A stretch of 64,000 nucleotides of DNA, taken from Dentipellis sp. KUC8613. Its lineage: Eukaryota; Basidiomycota; Agaricomycetes; Russulales; Hericiaceae. A model generated the notes under the pieces. That model did not search any database and was not told where the DNA came from. It was given only the letters and a program-made list of their open reading frames with translations. The stretch is from NCBI GenBank assembly GCA_002286715.1, contig NSJX01000002.1, positions 668,396-732,395 of the forward strand. The letters are read 5' to 3'. Made by a program: the position numbers and the translations under genes. This document shows, piece by piece, positions 11,860-23,600 of this stretch (its first letter is position 1; the number at the start of each line of letters is the position of its first letter).

Positions 11860-14357
11860 ATGCATACTATTTCGACTCTTGCGTTTGTGGCCGCTCTATT
11901 CGGCATGGGCATAGCTAAGACGTTGCCCCCCAATGATTGGTCGGTACCCTGTACGCAAGGACAGTGTTCATATGATCTCCCTACCCACACTTCGACATCC
12001 GGTACTGTTCAGCTGGTAAGCGCCATTGTGTCTATGCATTCAATTTCTCATTTGCGTCTAGACAGGGTCGTCGAACGGTATATCTGATATCACGGAGGCG
12101 GCTGGTTGGAAAATCATAGACTGCGATGCAAATTCTACGAGCCAGACCATTCGTATGGTCTGTATGAACAACAGCAGCCACTGCAACCACGTCATGCAAA
12201 ATGGGCCTGTGCACAAAATTGTTCGTTTACCAGAGAATGTAAGTCTGAAGTCTCTAGTTATCTCTCGCACGGCATGCAGTGACCAATCCTTTCCATAGTG
12301 CGGATCGATGCCCTTTGCCCGTGTGGCGAGCCATTGGGTAGCGAATGACCAGTCCATCCCCTCTTCAATCAAGCGAAGCCTTCTGTTTAGCCGAGATAAT
12401 GGGACCGCTCAAGATCTTGTTCACGCTCTGACTGTTGATACGGACTTTGCGGCGGCTAACGCTACAGCGTGCGTGACTCTCGATTCGAGAAATATCTCTA
12501 TATGCCACTTACCCTAAGAATGTTGACTAGTACAGGAAATGTCAGCTTCGCTTTCCAAGGTGTTAACGTACCTGGTGACAATGGCACTTTCAGCCTCACG
12601 GCGCCCACCAGTCGCAAACGGCAATATATCTCTCGACCTGTCATCGCTGCCAGGCATCGAGAGAATACGGAAGCTTGTGCGCTATAGCTCGCCGCTCAGT
12701 CTAGACTCGTGCTCACCTTGACATCGGTTTTCAGTGGATCGCCGCTTCAAGATCGGGCGCTTCAATCACACTACCTCGACCAATCTACCAGCAGTTGATG
12801 TCAACGTAGATAAAACACTCGTCGACATTCATACCACGTGTGATGACCTGTCTCTTAACGTGGAAGTCGACATCAATGCCAAAGCTCAGGCGAATATCGT
12901 TGTAGGTGCTACGCTTGCCGGCCAGGTCATACCCCCGGGTATCAGTCAGTTTGATGTCTTTGTCGGTACGTGGATTCTCTGTGCGTACCAATATCTCGCC
13001 TCACCAGCTTCAATATACATAGAAATGAATGGCAACATCGATGCAACCTTGAACTTGAAGGCTGCCGCTGATGGGAGTTTTGACTCAGGCCCCATCCAGA
13101 TATTCCAAGCCGGGCTTCCGGGGCTGTCGGTCAAGGGGTAAGCCAAGTCTATCGATGCTTTCAAACTATACTCACGTCTCATCTACCAGCATCTTCAACA
13201 TCGGGCCCGAATTCACCGTCGCTGCCCAGGTCAATGGCGAGGTCGACTTGGAGTTGGCCATGTCGGTTGATCTTGCCTATTCTATCACCAATGCCAGCGC
13301 ACAATTTCCTTCCACTAAGGCTCAAGCCAATGGAGGAAACTCGAATTTCAAACCCGCCGATACTAGTACGGCTTCCGCATGTACATGAACCGACCTTGAT
13401 TTGCTTATCGGTCCACAGATTTCGCGCTGTCCGCAGATCCTTCATTCAGCGGTAGTGCGCAACTGCAAGCACATCTGATCCCCAAGGTGCGTGCCGATAC
13501 AAACTTGACTTCTCTATGTCCTCAACCATCCACAGATCAGCTTAGGTTTTAATGTACTTGGCAAAGCAGGAGTAGATGCTTTCGTGGATCTTGATGCTTC
13601 TGCTACACTCAGTCTCAACGGGACTGCTCAGGCCAGTGAATCCGTTGGCACCGTTGGCAAATCCGGCAGCGCCTCTGCACAAGGATGTGTTGACGTCAGC
13701 AGTGGTCTGGATGTGAACATCGGCGTCGAAGGCAACTTCTTCAGCTTATTTGATGATTCTAAACAAGTGACGTTGTTTAACAAGGATTTTGACCTCTTTT
13801 CGGTATGTCCGTGTCGCTATGTGATATCTTTCATTTATTTCTCACTGGCATTCAGAAATGCTTCGATGCGACTAGCTCAACTGGCAACTCAGCCAAAAGT
13901 GCCACGTCCACAACCAAGGCCAGCACTAGCTTCACAAAAGGCGCAAGCTCAACGAGCGCAGTCAGATCTGCACAAAAAGCCTCTCCGACGGCTGTGGCCA
14001 GCTCGACAAAGAACACATCCTCGACAGGAACCGTCAGCTCTACGAAAAGCCCATCCTCGACGGGTAGCATTAGTGCTACATCTTCAACGAGCACCGTCAA
14101 TTCTACCAAGAAATCGACCTCCACGGTAGCTTCCACTTCTACGGGGAAAGTATCCCCAGCAACCACCCCAGCAGCTTCCTCCCAGTCTGCCACGATCAAG
14201 CGTGGTGCGCTTTCATGCCCAAAGGGCAGCAAGGCCTCCGGCCTTACTTCACTCGCCAAGCAAATAACTCGTGGTACTGAGTGAGTAGCGCATGTTCTCT
14301 TCGACATATCCAAGATTCATACTAATACTCTTGTTCAGCTTGAAGCCGAAAGCATAA
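11860..14357 (+). CDS. Secreted Cys-patterned family protein, copy 1
   Basis: First of four paralogs in the window; function unknown. Eleven exons (11860-12015, 12062-12238, 12299-12468, 12531-12676, 12735-12965, 13023-13137, 13190-13365, 13419-13486, 13536-13802, 13856-14280, 14339-14357) give 649 residues. A hydrophobic signal peptide of about 20 residues precedes 'PNDWSVPCTQGQCSYDLP'. Shared blocks follow: 'ISDITEAAGWKI', 'CGSMPFARVA', 'TGNVSFAFQGVNVPGDNG', 'LPAVDV', a beta-rich middle ('GSFDSGPIQIF', 'ALSADPSFSG', 'QGCVDVSSGLDV'), 'FDLFSKCFDA', then a Ser/Thr/Lys-rich tail, which could be O-glycosylated, and 'IKRGALSCPKGS'. An in-frame TGA directly follows 'GTE' at 14281, but the paralogs show this is inside a GTGAGT donor and that the last exon adds a short 'LKPKA' end. 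It is tandem with copy 2. Confidence 0.85.
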
Positions 14358-15318
14358 TGGTGATCCGCTAGTAGTACTATTGCCCCAGACATAGATGTAT
14401 GGTCGCTGCTGATTTGATATAGATTGCCGCGTTATCTAGCGTGAACCATATCCCATCCAGCTCCTCGCTGCTCACTCTTGAGTCTATTGCTCATAATGGA
14501 AGCTATTTCGGATCTGGATTTTCCGGAACACATGCGTGCAGCACATCAGAGGAGCACCAGCGTCGAGTGATGTGGTTGGTGATGGACGCTCTCTTCCATA
14601 ACAACCACATCGCCAGCTGTATTCACGAGTACATAGCAAAATCTTGCAGCACACACTTCGGCTTCAAGGTGGATGTAGTACGGACGGTATGTCATTTCCC
14701 GCCTCGCGTGCCATGCCATCTCTGAATCAGCCAGGATGCACTTAATGTGTGCGCATATTTGCAGAATGTGCAGCGGAAACGGCATCATCAGAGATAGTCG
14801 TCATGAAGTCATCAATAGCGTTGTCGCTCTGACCGTCCATATGTACAATGCCTTTTGGACCATGGTACGGCTACCCAAAACTACCGGACCCAATGCCAGC
14901 AGAGAGTCGTCGCTATTAGACTAGATGCCATGATTGCCAACGAGCATATGCATCTCAGCTCTTAATCAACCATGTGTCTGAGAACTGAGGTAAGATGTGC
15001 GGTGCTCTCGTTGACTCGCGACAGATCATCAAAGGGCCAGGACGACGGGTACCAGTCGTGAGGCTATTACATCGGCGGGCACATGTACTTGTCGATCTTC
15101 AAATGCCAAGCCTAGTACGAGTAGCAAGTGCAGGTGGCACTTTGACTTTTACAGGTTCCATGTGGTCCAGAGGGTGGCAAGACTGCGTAAATTGCGAGAC
15201 CTCTGTATGATCAAGCATTCTTTCTTTTCGTCGTCTTTCCCTCGCTCCTCTCCTACCTTGCAGGAGCACTCCTCTTCTGTCATTTCTTGTATCCACTGTC
15301 TTTTCTGATCATTTCGTC
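14358..15318. other. Spacer between the two tandem family copies
   Basis: About 960 nt without a supported gene. It carries the 3' end of copy 1 and the promoter of copy 2. I found no recognisable remnant of a further copy. Confidence 0.45.
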
Positions 15319-17926
15319 ATGACCATATATGCGCTCATTGTTGCCTTCTCCCTCGCGGGCAAGGCCGTCCTCGCTGCAAACGATTGGACTGTGCCATGTA
15401 CAAACGGACACTGTTCATATGACCTTCCCTCCCATAGTTCTGCATCTGCCAGTGTCCATGTTGTGCGCTGTTTCTTCTTATCTCACGGAGTCTTTCCTGA
15501 TGATATTACAGTGGGGTTCGCCGAATGCTATATCCGACATAACGGAGGCAGCCGGATGGAAAATACTTGGCTGTGACCCGAAGTCGAAGAACCAAACTAT
15601 TCGAATGGTTTGCACGAGTAGCAGCGCACCATGCGATCACGTTCTCCAGGACGGAGCAGTACACAAGCTGGTCCGCATGCCCGAAGGAGTGAGTTCAGTA
15701 ACGATGTCTGTCAGGCTGCATCTAACCTTGCGCTTTCAGTGCGGCTCAATGCCGTTCGCACGCGTTGCCAATTATTCTGTGGATGACAATCAAACCATCC
15801 CGGATTCATTGAAACGTTTTCTTTTCGGCCGTGGGCCTACCGCCGAAGCTGCGGTCCATTCTCTTACTCTGGACACGAATTTTGCTGCAGTCAATGCAAC
15901 GCAGTACATATTCCATGAACTCCATAATAATTTCATAAACTGATTGTCTTGCAGAACTGGCGATGTATCCTTCAGTGTCCAAGGAATTAATATCCCTGGG
16001 GAGAATGGCAACTTCGATACCACCCCTCCCAACCAGAAGCGTCGCTTCGTTTCCCGCCCTGTCATGTCGAGACACTACAACGTACAGCCTCGTGGTTGGA
16101 TCAGCGGTATATTGCCAACTCTTTGATTTCTCAAGGATCTGCCACTCATCCTGTCGATGTCAGATCTGCAAGGCAAATTCAACAAAACTGAAACAAAGAA
16201 TCTTCCAGCTGTTGACGTCGACAAGCAGGCTAGCGTACTGAATGCCAACGTGGACTGCCCGGACTTCAAGGCCAGTCTGCTAGCAAGCATGGACACGAAG
16301 GCTCATGCCCAAATAAGCCTTGGTGTTATTGCCGCTGGTACTGCGATCCCACCCAAGCTTACGGAGTTCGGTATACTCGTTGGTGAGTATGTCTTACCTT
16401 GTCAATATTGTAGCTGACTTTTGGTTAGGACTCACTGGAGGCATTGATGCTACCTTAACGGTCAATGCCTCTGCCGAGGGCAGCTTCGACTCCGGTGCTA
16501 TCCCAATCTTTTCCGCAGGAGTCCCAGGTCTTGAAATTCCCGGGTGAGAATGCCTTCTCACATCCATGCATTTCGTGAGGCTCAAATGTATTCAGGATCT
16601 TGACTGTTGGCCCGGTATTCACTGTCAGCACCCAGTTGAACGGCGATGTCGAACTCGATATGGACTTTGACGTTGATCTGTCTTATAAGTTTGATAATGC
16701 CCAGCTGCAGTTTCCGCCGAGCACTGGCAGCAGCGGGGGCAGCTTCAGCCGCAATGCACAGAGTATGAAATTACCCCACAATGATTCCTTTGCTGACTCC
16801 CGGGTTGCTAGACTTTGCTCTCTCTGCGGACCCCAAATTTTCCGGTAACGCGCATCTAGTAGCTCATCTCATTCCCGAGGTAGGCAAAGTTCTGCTTTGT
16901 TCGTTGACATCAGCTCATCTAGGTGATCGTAGGTTGCAGTAGAGATCACAGCTCTTGAAGGCATTGCAAGCTCCTCCATCTATCTGGATCTCGATGCGTC
17001 GACAACCCTGGACCTTCAAGGTGCAGCAAGTGCAAGCAGGAGCACAGGCTTAGCTGGGAAATCGGGAAGTGGCGAGGCACAGGGATGCATTGATCTTTCT
17101 GCAAATTTGAACGTCTACGCGGGAGCGAAGGCCAAGTTCTTCAGTATCTTTGACGAGAATACAAAAATTTCGCTGTTCAACAAGGACTTTAATCTCTATG
17201 AGGTTTGTGTTCTGCACTCTAGGGGGAGCAAATGGTGGCTCACTATCATGCAGAAATGCTTTGGGGCGGCTACTCCTACATCTTCCGAAGCAATTGCGAG
17301 TTCCACTGCGAGTCCGCTCAACCAGTTGGCTCCCATCTCAACCACGAGCTTTCTCGGACAGTTAGTCCCTATCTCAACTACAAGGTCGGGCTCGGTCACT
17401 GCCACCGGCGCGGTGGCGAGCTCAACTTTCACCTCCAAGTCGAGCGTCAACTCAACCGTAACCACAAATGCAATCCGGAACTCCACATTCACTGTCGACT
17501 CTACATCCGCGACAAATACGGCCATTTCTATCGACACCTCAGGACTAATTGCCGTTGCCTTCCCTACCAACAGTGTCCTTGCATCTGGCACCCACAGCAT
17601 TAGCGCTTCGTCAACCGAACACCTTTTCGTTACTGAGTCAGCTGCCGTTCCGCACCCCTCTGCCTCTTCGTCATCTAGCAGCGCTCCTTTGACAACACCC
17701 GCTAGCCTCCCAAGTGCTGGAAACTGCTCCATGAAGCGGTCGATGCCCAAGACAGTGCTGAAGAGGCAAACGAAGCGTGCCACGCTGACTTGCCCAAGCA
17801 TCTCTGGGATTGCGAAATCCATCCTCAGCCAGCTTATCCCCGCTGGCGAGTAGATTGTAAGCCGGTCCCTCCGCCTCTCACAAATCGTCGTGTCTGATTT
17901 TGATCGTCAGCAGCCTTCAATTGTGA
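15319..17926 (+). CDS. Secreted Cys-patterned family protein, copy 2
   Basis: Paralog in direct tandem with copy 1. Exons 15319-15462, 15512-15688, 15740-15903, 15955-16106, 16164-16382, 16429-16543, 16596-16762, 16812-16879, 16933-17202, 17254-17849 and 17914-17926 give about 694 residues. The signal peptide is 'MTIYALIVAFSLAGKAVLA', cut before 'ANDWTVPCTNGHCSYDLP'. The blocks match the other copies: 'ISDITEAAGWKILGCD', 'CGSMPFARVA', 'TGDVSFSVQGINIPGENG', 'LQGKFNKTET', 'GGIDATLT', 'GSFDSGAIPIF', 'EAQGCIDLSANLNV', 'LFNKDFNLYEKCFGA'. The tail is Ser/Thr/Val-rich with scattered Asn-x-Ser/Thr sites. Dibasic sites ('LKRQTKRAT') stand just before 'LTCPSISGIAKSIL'. The last intron starts at GTAGAT, so the TAG after 'AGE' is intronic in this model and the protein ends 'DLQL' (or 'DSLQL'). 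If the intron is retained it stops at 17853. Confidence 0.85.
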
Positions 17927-18446
17927 AGGACCATTACAAATCTTCGCTGTTCGTACTCCTTGATACCCGTTTGCCACGACCACGACTCGGACCACGCTCG
18001 TTCTTCTACGGTGCCTTCCTGTAACAACAGGGTGCATGTCTTTCCTCCTTCGGTCTCGTTCTGGAACACATATACCACCTGTCCTTATACCTGTAGTTCT
18101 ACAGACTGCTATTCTAATTAAGGCCTGTCGCGCCATTCGGTTTGCGTGACACCACTCGGCCTCGGGGGCGAGCTTCACGAGGCGATAATCAATCCATAAC
18201 TGTAAGCAGGCGCCGTCCAATTCGGAATTCGGATGCGCTCGTCGAAAGCGACAGAAGCTCCGCGGACGCTGAGCCCAGACTAGCACGTCTCGAATTCTTT
18301 CCATTTCGTTATCAGCCAGCAGAACACGTTCTGCCTCATGGAATCCTTGGGAGCAGAGACCCGAGTTACCGTCAACAAATTCATTCCGGGCGAATCCCAC
18401 AGGCCCATTAGACACGCGGGTCAAGACTACACTCGACCACAGCCGC
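17927..18446. other. Spacer downstream of copy 2
   Basis: A minus-strand open frame (17834-18424) overlaps the end of copy 2, has no domain I recognise and a basic, biased composition. I do not call a gene here. Confidence 0.35.
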
Positions 18447-19208
18447 CTACATATTGATGTTGGCCAACAATTGTGCGCGCCGTTTCATTCTGCAGAAGCG
18501 CCTTACGGAACACAATTCCATTCGTCCCGCTCGCATCGAGGAATAGCACGACCCAGAGCTCTCGTATGCAAAGCCGCCCTTCGTGCCCTCGTGAGTCAGA
18601 TATGCTGTATCAGGGAGGTAAGTACGATGACGTAGCAGAAGCAGCGCCTGCGCCTGCAGAGGTGCGGCCCACGCGTTCTGAGTGCCTCCGATGACAGATG
18701 CAGCGCAAGTCACAAGGTCGCCTCCGTCGTGGCCGTCTGGTAGCGTGGCTGCCGTTCCGAGGATATAAGCCGCCCGCTGCGGTAAATATGGAACGACTGT
18801 GACGGAGGCGCTTCCAAATTCCAAAGACCCAATGTTCCGAAGTTCGAGTGTTCCAACCCTCTCCACTTGTCGGCACAGGTAGGCTGCAGATGAAACTGGG
18901 GCATGGCTAGGCAAGCCCAGTCGAAGCGGAGTGCTGGGCGCTAGAGGCGCAGCGAGGCGCCTAGGAACCATATCCGGGGGCGTCCGAAAAGGTGCACAAC
19001 TTGCGGCCTTGGGAGGCACGGTCCGAGACGGATTCTTCTGCAGAACATCGAGAAACGGGCGGGTAAGACTTAGCATGACGAAATCGATATGTTTCAGTTG
19101 AGAATGCCGAAGAAGACGGCAGCGGAACTGGGATGAACAGCTGTCTGTGGAGCGCAGAGGCACACATGGATAACTGTCGCTGTTCTGCGGAGTGGTCGCG
19201 GGAGGCAA
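18447..19208 (-). CDS. Doubtful open reading frame
   Basis: An uninterrupted 253-codon frame on the minus strand. The product is rich in Arg, Ala, Leu and Ser, with stretches such as 'FVMLSLTRPFLDVLQKN' and 'LELRNIGSLEFGSASVTVV'. I recognise no domain. A length of 253 codons is unusual for chance in this composition, so it may be an exon of a real gene or a gene relic. The start is unproven, and an ATG further in (at 'MLSLTRP') is equally possible. Confidence 0.25.
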   Translation of the reverse strand: MPPATTPQNSDSYPCVPLRSTDSCSSQFRCRLLRHSQLKHIDFVMLSLTRPFLDVLQKNPSRTVPPKAASCAPFRTPPDMVPRRLAAPLAPSTPLRLGLPSHAPVSSAAYLCRQVERVGTLELRNIGSLEFGSASVTVVPYLPQRAAYILGTAATLPDGHDGGDLVTCAASVIGGTQNAWAAPLQAQALLLLRHRTYLPDTAYLTHEGTKGGFAYESSGSCYSSMRAGRMELCSVRRFCRMKRRAQLLANINM

Positions 19209-20625
19209 ACTCGTGCTCGTCCTACGAATGCGATGTGCTATCTGTTTTTAAAGAAAGCTCAAAAGTAAATTATGCGAGAACGGAGGATGCTGGGGCTGGC
19301 ACTTACCACTATCTGTACGGGGATTGCGGTCAGCGGTACGAATTGCGAAACACATGAACAGGTGTCATGTCCTATGATGACGGGCTTTGACGCTGAATAA
19401 AGCGGTATAGGTCAGGCCCGGCGGTGCTTGGCTTTGTGCTATTCGCCACAGAGGGATGGTAAGAGGGGACCTACGTATGTTACTGCAAGACGTGGACACG
19501 TTTATAAAGGACGCTGCACGGTCTCGGTCCAATGGGAAATCAATAGGTTGAATGCGTCGAGGTGAGACCAGTGCACCTAAACATGCTGTGCTTAGACATC
19601 ATTCAAAACGGGCGTTAGTAACGGCGCCGGTGTCGAGCTACGGATGTGACGCTGCCGAGTACCGTACGGAGACGATCGGATGCGTGACATGAGCGGTAGC
19701 CTGCATGCGGCCGCAGGCGAAGAGAATGGGGAGGATAAAGCAAGTCAGGTGCGGGATCATGCGCCGACGAAGACGCGGGAACAGCGAGGTGAGCAGCCCA
19801 CGCCAACAATTGATGTTGTCAAGCTGTAAACGCACTGCAATGCAATGAGACAGGACAAGCGCAACGAGAGGGATGGCTGGGACAAAGAGATGGATGTGCG
19901 AGCTGTATCGAAGCAACCAAATGGAGTTTGAGCGTGGCTGATGATGCCGGCGATGGTGAACGCAGGACGCAGGGCATCCGCCGCACGCGATTATTGATTT
20001 CTAGGAGAATAGACCAGGGAGGATGAGGAGGAAAGTTGGAGGAAATACATTTCCGGAGACGAGAATACGGGTATACTCTGGCGAACGGAAACTGGGCCGC
20101 AGCCACAGATCATAGGCGGCGCACGGCGGGCGTCGGGCGCAACGACGGCGGCGCGAGGTGGCGGCGCGGAGAGTATTATGTAATTATGGTAAGCAGGGGT
20201 TATCGCACAGGGAAACGGAGGCACGACGAGCTTCCTAAGGAGGGGGTGCGAGCGAGATAAACGTTGACGGAAAAGAGAAAAGAGAGCTGTCTTAGCGTGT
20301 GCCAGAGAGAGCGAGAACAAAGAGAAAAGCGGGGAGGCGGGGGGAGATAATAAGGGATATGGGGGTTATGGAGGGATTGTAACTCCGCTGTGTACGGTCT
20401 TGTATGGATAACAGCTTCTGGCCGTCACATCTTGCCCGCCTCGCCTTCTGCCTCCCACCACCATCCCCCCTCGTCCCTCCCGTCCCGCCCTCGACGCCCT
20501 TCCCCCCGCCGTTGCTGTACTTCCCATCAACAGCGTTCTTCTGAGTGTCGCCCGCCCGCCCCTCGCCGCGCTTCCCTCCCGTCCCGGGCTTCGACCCGGT
20601 TCCCTCCCCCCCTCTCCTCCCAGCG
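19209..20625. other. Promoter-side spacer of the ARID gene
   Basis: No gene supported. The final 250 nt before the ARID start are strongly pyrimidine-rich (runs of CCCTCC and CCGCCC), typical of a fungal 5' leader. Open frames here are compositional shadows. Confidence 0.45.
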
Positions 20626-23600
20626 ATGGCGGATCGCATGCCAAATGGCTATTCGATGCCTCCTCACAATTTCAATCCGGCTCTCCTAGCCCAGCAGGGC
20701 CAGCTTCACCCGCAACCCCAGCAGCAGGTCGACGCCCAGGCAAATATCGGCGGTCTCACCAATCCTGAACATAACAGAATGTGGCAGCAGATGGCGCAGC
20801 AGTATGCTAACGGAGAGATGAATCCTCAGGTAAGATTCCATCCTGCTCTCATCCTCTGCTATTTTGTTTCTCGTCCGCCCTTGCGCATGCGCATATTTCG
20901 GCCAAACGCACAGTTCTGTCGCCCTGCACCTCCTTCCCTCGTAAATAATCCTCCTTCTTCAACAAAACACTGCTTTGAATGTTCATTCCTTCTCTCTCCC
21001 ACTGTAAATCTTCATTCCTGTGACTTTGTCGCTGCGTCGGAATTCCGCTGCCTAACATGCCGATGCGCGCTTAGTCATCAGTGGCGCAGCCGCTGCCTTG
21101 TTCTCACCACACTTTTGTTCTGTCTTCCGTCCACTCAGTCGCTTACATTCTATCCAGTTGGCGGAGATGTTCCGCAATCAGCAGCAACAACAGCAGCAAA
21201 ACATGGCTCGCATGAACGCGCAGATGGGACAACAGCAGTCGCTGCAACAACCCTTCAATCTCGCTCCCGGCTCACTACAATCGTCTTCGTCTCAAGGTTT
21301 CCACGATCCGCCACACGGTCAGCAAGTGCCACCGAATTTTCCGGGGATGGGCAACGGCAACATGGCCCAGCTGCAGGCGGCCTTTAACGCCCCTCGCAAT
21401 CAGGGTCAAGCGAATCCCACCCACCCTCCCCTCATGCAGGCTCTCCAAAACCAAGGAAACCCGCAGAGCATGTCTCGTCAGCTCGAGCTGATGGGCCTCG
21501 CTCATACTCAGCAAATGGGCTCCTTCGTCTCGCGCATGAGCCAGCCACCCCATCAGCCCCCGCCGTCCGGTATGAGTGCTATGCAGGGTCAAGGCGCGCC
21601 GCAGATGCAGGGGATGTTCCCATCCGCCGGTCCTTCTCAGGGCCCCCAAGGCATGCACGCCTCTCCAATTCCTGCGGCCATGCAAGGAGTGGCTGGTCAC
21701 CAACAGATCGAGCTTAACGGCAATAAGATGTCGTTGAGCCAACTAATGAAGACATTCACCACGGTGAGCGCCCAGCTCAAGGAAAAGGAGATGAAAATCA
21801 TGGCGGTGAAGGCTTCCGCTGCGGGAAGAAGCGACGTCCTGACAGCGACTCAGCTGGCGCAGCTGGGGAAGGAGGCGGACCACCTTCGGGGGATGCACCG
21901 ACGGCTAAATCAAGTCCTCTCCAAAGCAGGTGACGGGACTGGCCAAGCGTTCTTGTAAGCTTGCGCTCGTTCCTGTTTCATTGTCTCGCTCACGCCTTTC
22001 TGTAGGGATTCATTACCACCTCCGCAGCATCTGCCCGACGGGCGCACCAATCCCGCCTGGCTCATCGCTACCGGTCATTCCCCGCACCTGTTCACGGGCC
22101 CCCCAAAGCCCGGCCAAGCTATTCAACCCAGCCCGTCGCTACGCTCTCAACAGCCATCCGTCCATCCGGGTTCTGCCCCGCAGCGCCAGATACCGACTCC
22201 ACACCAGCAGTCCATGGCGTCCGCCGCGGGCCCCTCTCAACAACCTGGCGGCGGTCAAATGTCGCCCCCTATGAACTTCGGCACGAACGGGCTGCCATTC
22301 GGCGCCGGCGGCTTACAACCGCAGACTTCTGGCGGCCAGTCTCAGCAGCCTCCGCCACCTCAGCAATTTAGTCAGTCCGATAACCAAGGCGCGATGATGC
22401 CCCAAATCCAACCATTACCCGAAGCGAAGTTCCATCAAGTATGGAAGCCGTTCATGATGCAACATAAGTTGGCTGTCGACGAGCGCCTTTTCATTCTGGA
22501 TGGTCGAAGGATTAATCTCCACGCTTTGCACGCCGCGGTATTTCCTGCAGGAGGCTACAGCAACGTACGTACCCTCGTTTGGCACGTCATATAGCAGTTA
22601 ACCTCTGGTTCTTTATAGGTGACGAAGAATAATCAGTGGCCTATCATCGCCGCGAAAGTGGGCTTCGCCCACTTCCCTGGCAGCCAGACGGATCCTGCGC
22701 GATCGACGCCTCAGGTGGCGCAGCACATTCAGCAACTTTACAAGCACGCGCTGGCTCCGTTCGACGTCGCGTATGTGAACATGCTAGCCGAGACGCGCCG
22801 TCGCGCCATGCGGCAGCAGCAGCAGCAGCAGCAGCAGCAAGCGCAGCAACAAGCGCAGCAGCAGCAGCAGCAGTCGCAGCTCCCGACTCAGCCGTCCTCG
22901 TCTCAGCCGTCGCAACAGCAACATTCGCCTCAGCAGCAGCAGCAGCAGCAGCAGGGCCACAACGTGCTCGACGGCCAGGCCCTGCAAGACTTCAACATGC
23001 GTCACCCGGCCGTTATGAACAAGGTCATGGCCTATGTGCATACCTCGGAAGCGGAGATGCGGGAGCAGGGGGTCGCCGAGAAGTTCATCGCGTTCGTCGA
23101 GCAGAATCGCGAGCAGCTGCGACGCAACCTGCAAAGCCAACGCGATTTCCGCGGCGGCTTGGTCGGGAAACCACCCCCGCCCAACGCCGGTTTGTTGCCT
23201 CCCCAGAATGGCCAACCCGCCCTCTCGCCCTCGCAGTCGTCGGTTCAACAAGGTGGCCAGTCGATGCCTCACCAACAGCCGCAGCACTCCCCGGCGCCCC
23301 TTCATCCGTCGCCACAGCAGATGCACCAGCAGTCGCAGCTGCAGCAACAGCAACAGCTTCAAGCACAGCAGGCGCAGGCGCAGCAGCAACAGCAACAGCG
23401 TCTCATGGGGATGAACCCCACTATGCAATCCTTCGCCAATGGAGGCAGTGTGCCGAGTTCGACGCTCGGACATATGCCTCCGTCCATGCTGAACGGTCAG
23501 CATATGCAGGGCAACATGTCCGGGCCGTCGGGCCAACCGATGCAGCCCGGCCAGGCGCAGTTCATGATGCAGCAGCAGAATATGATGAACTCTCGTCTGG

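Noticed and set aside
12799..12991. Minus frames opposite the secreted-family exons
   Set aside because: No start context or motif; the plus strand is explained by the conserved exon.
22805..22960. Regular CAG repeats considered as a CRISPR-like or satellite array
   Set aside because: No spacers and no constant repeat length; it is coding poly-glutamine.
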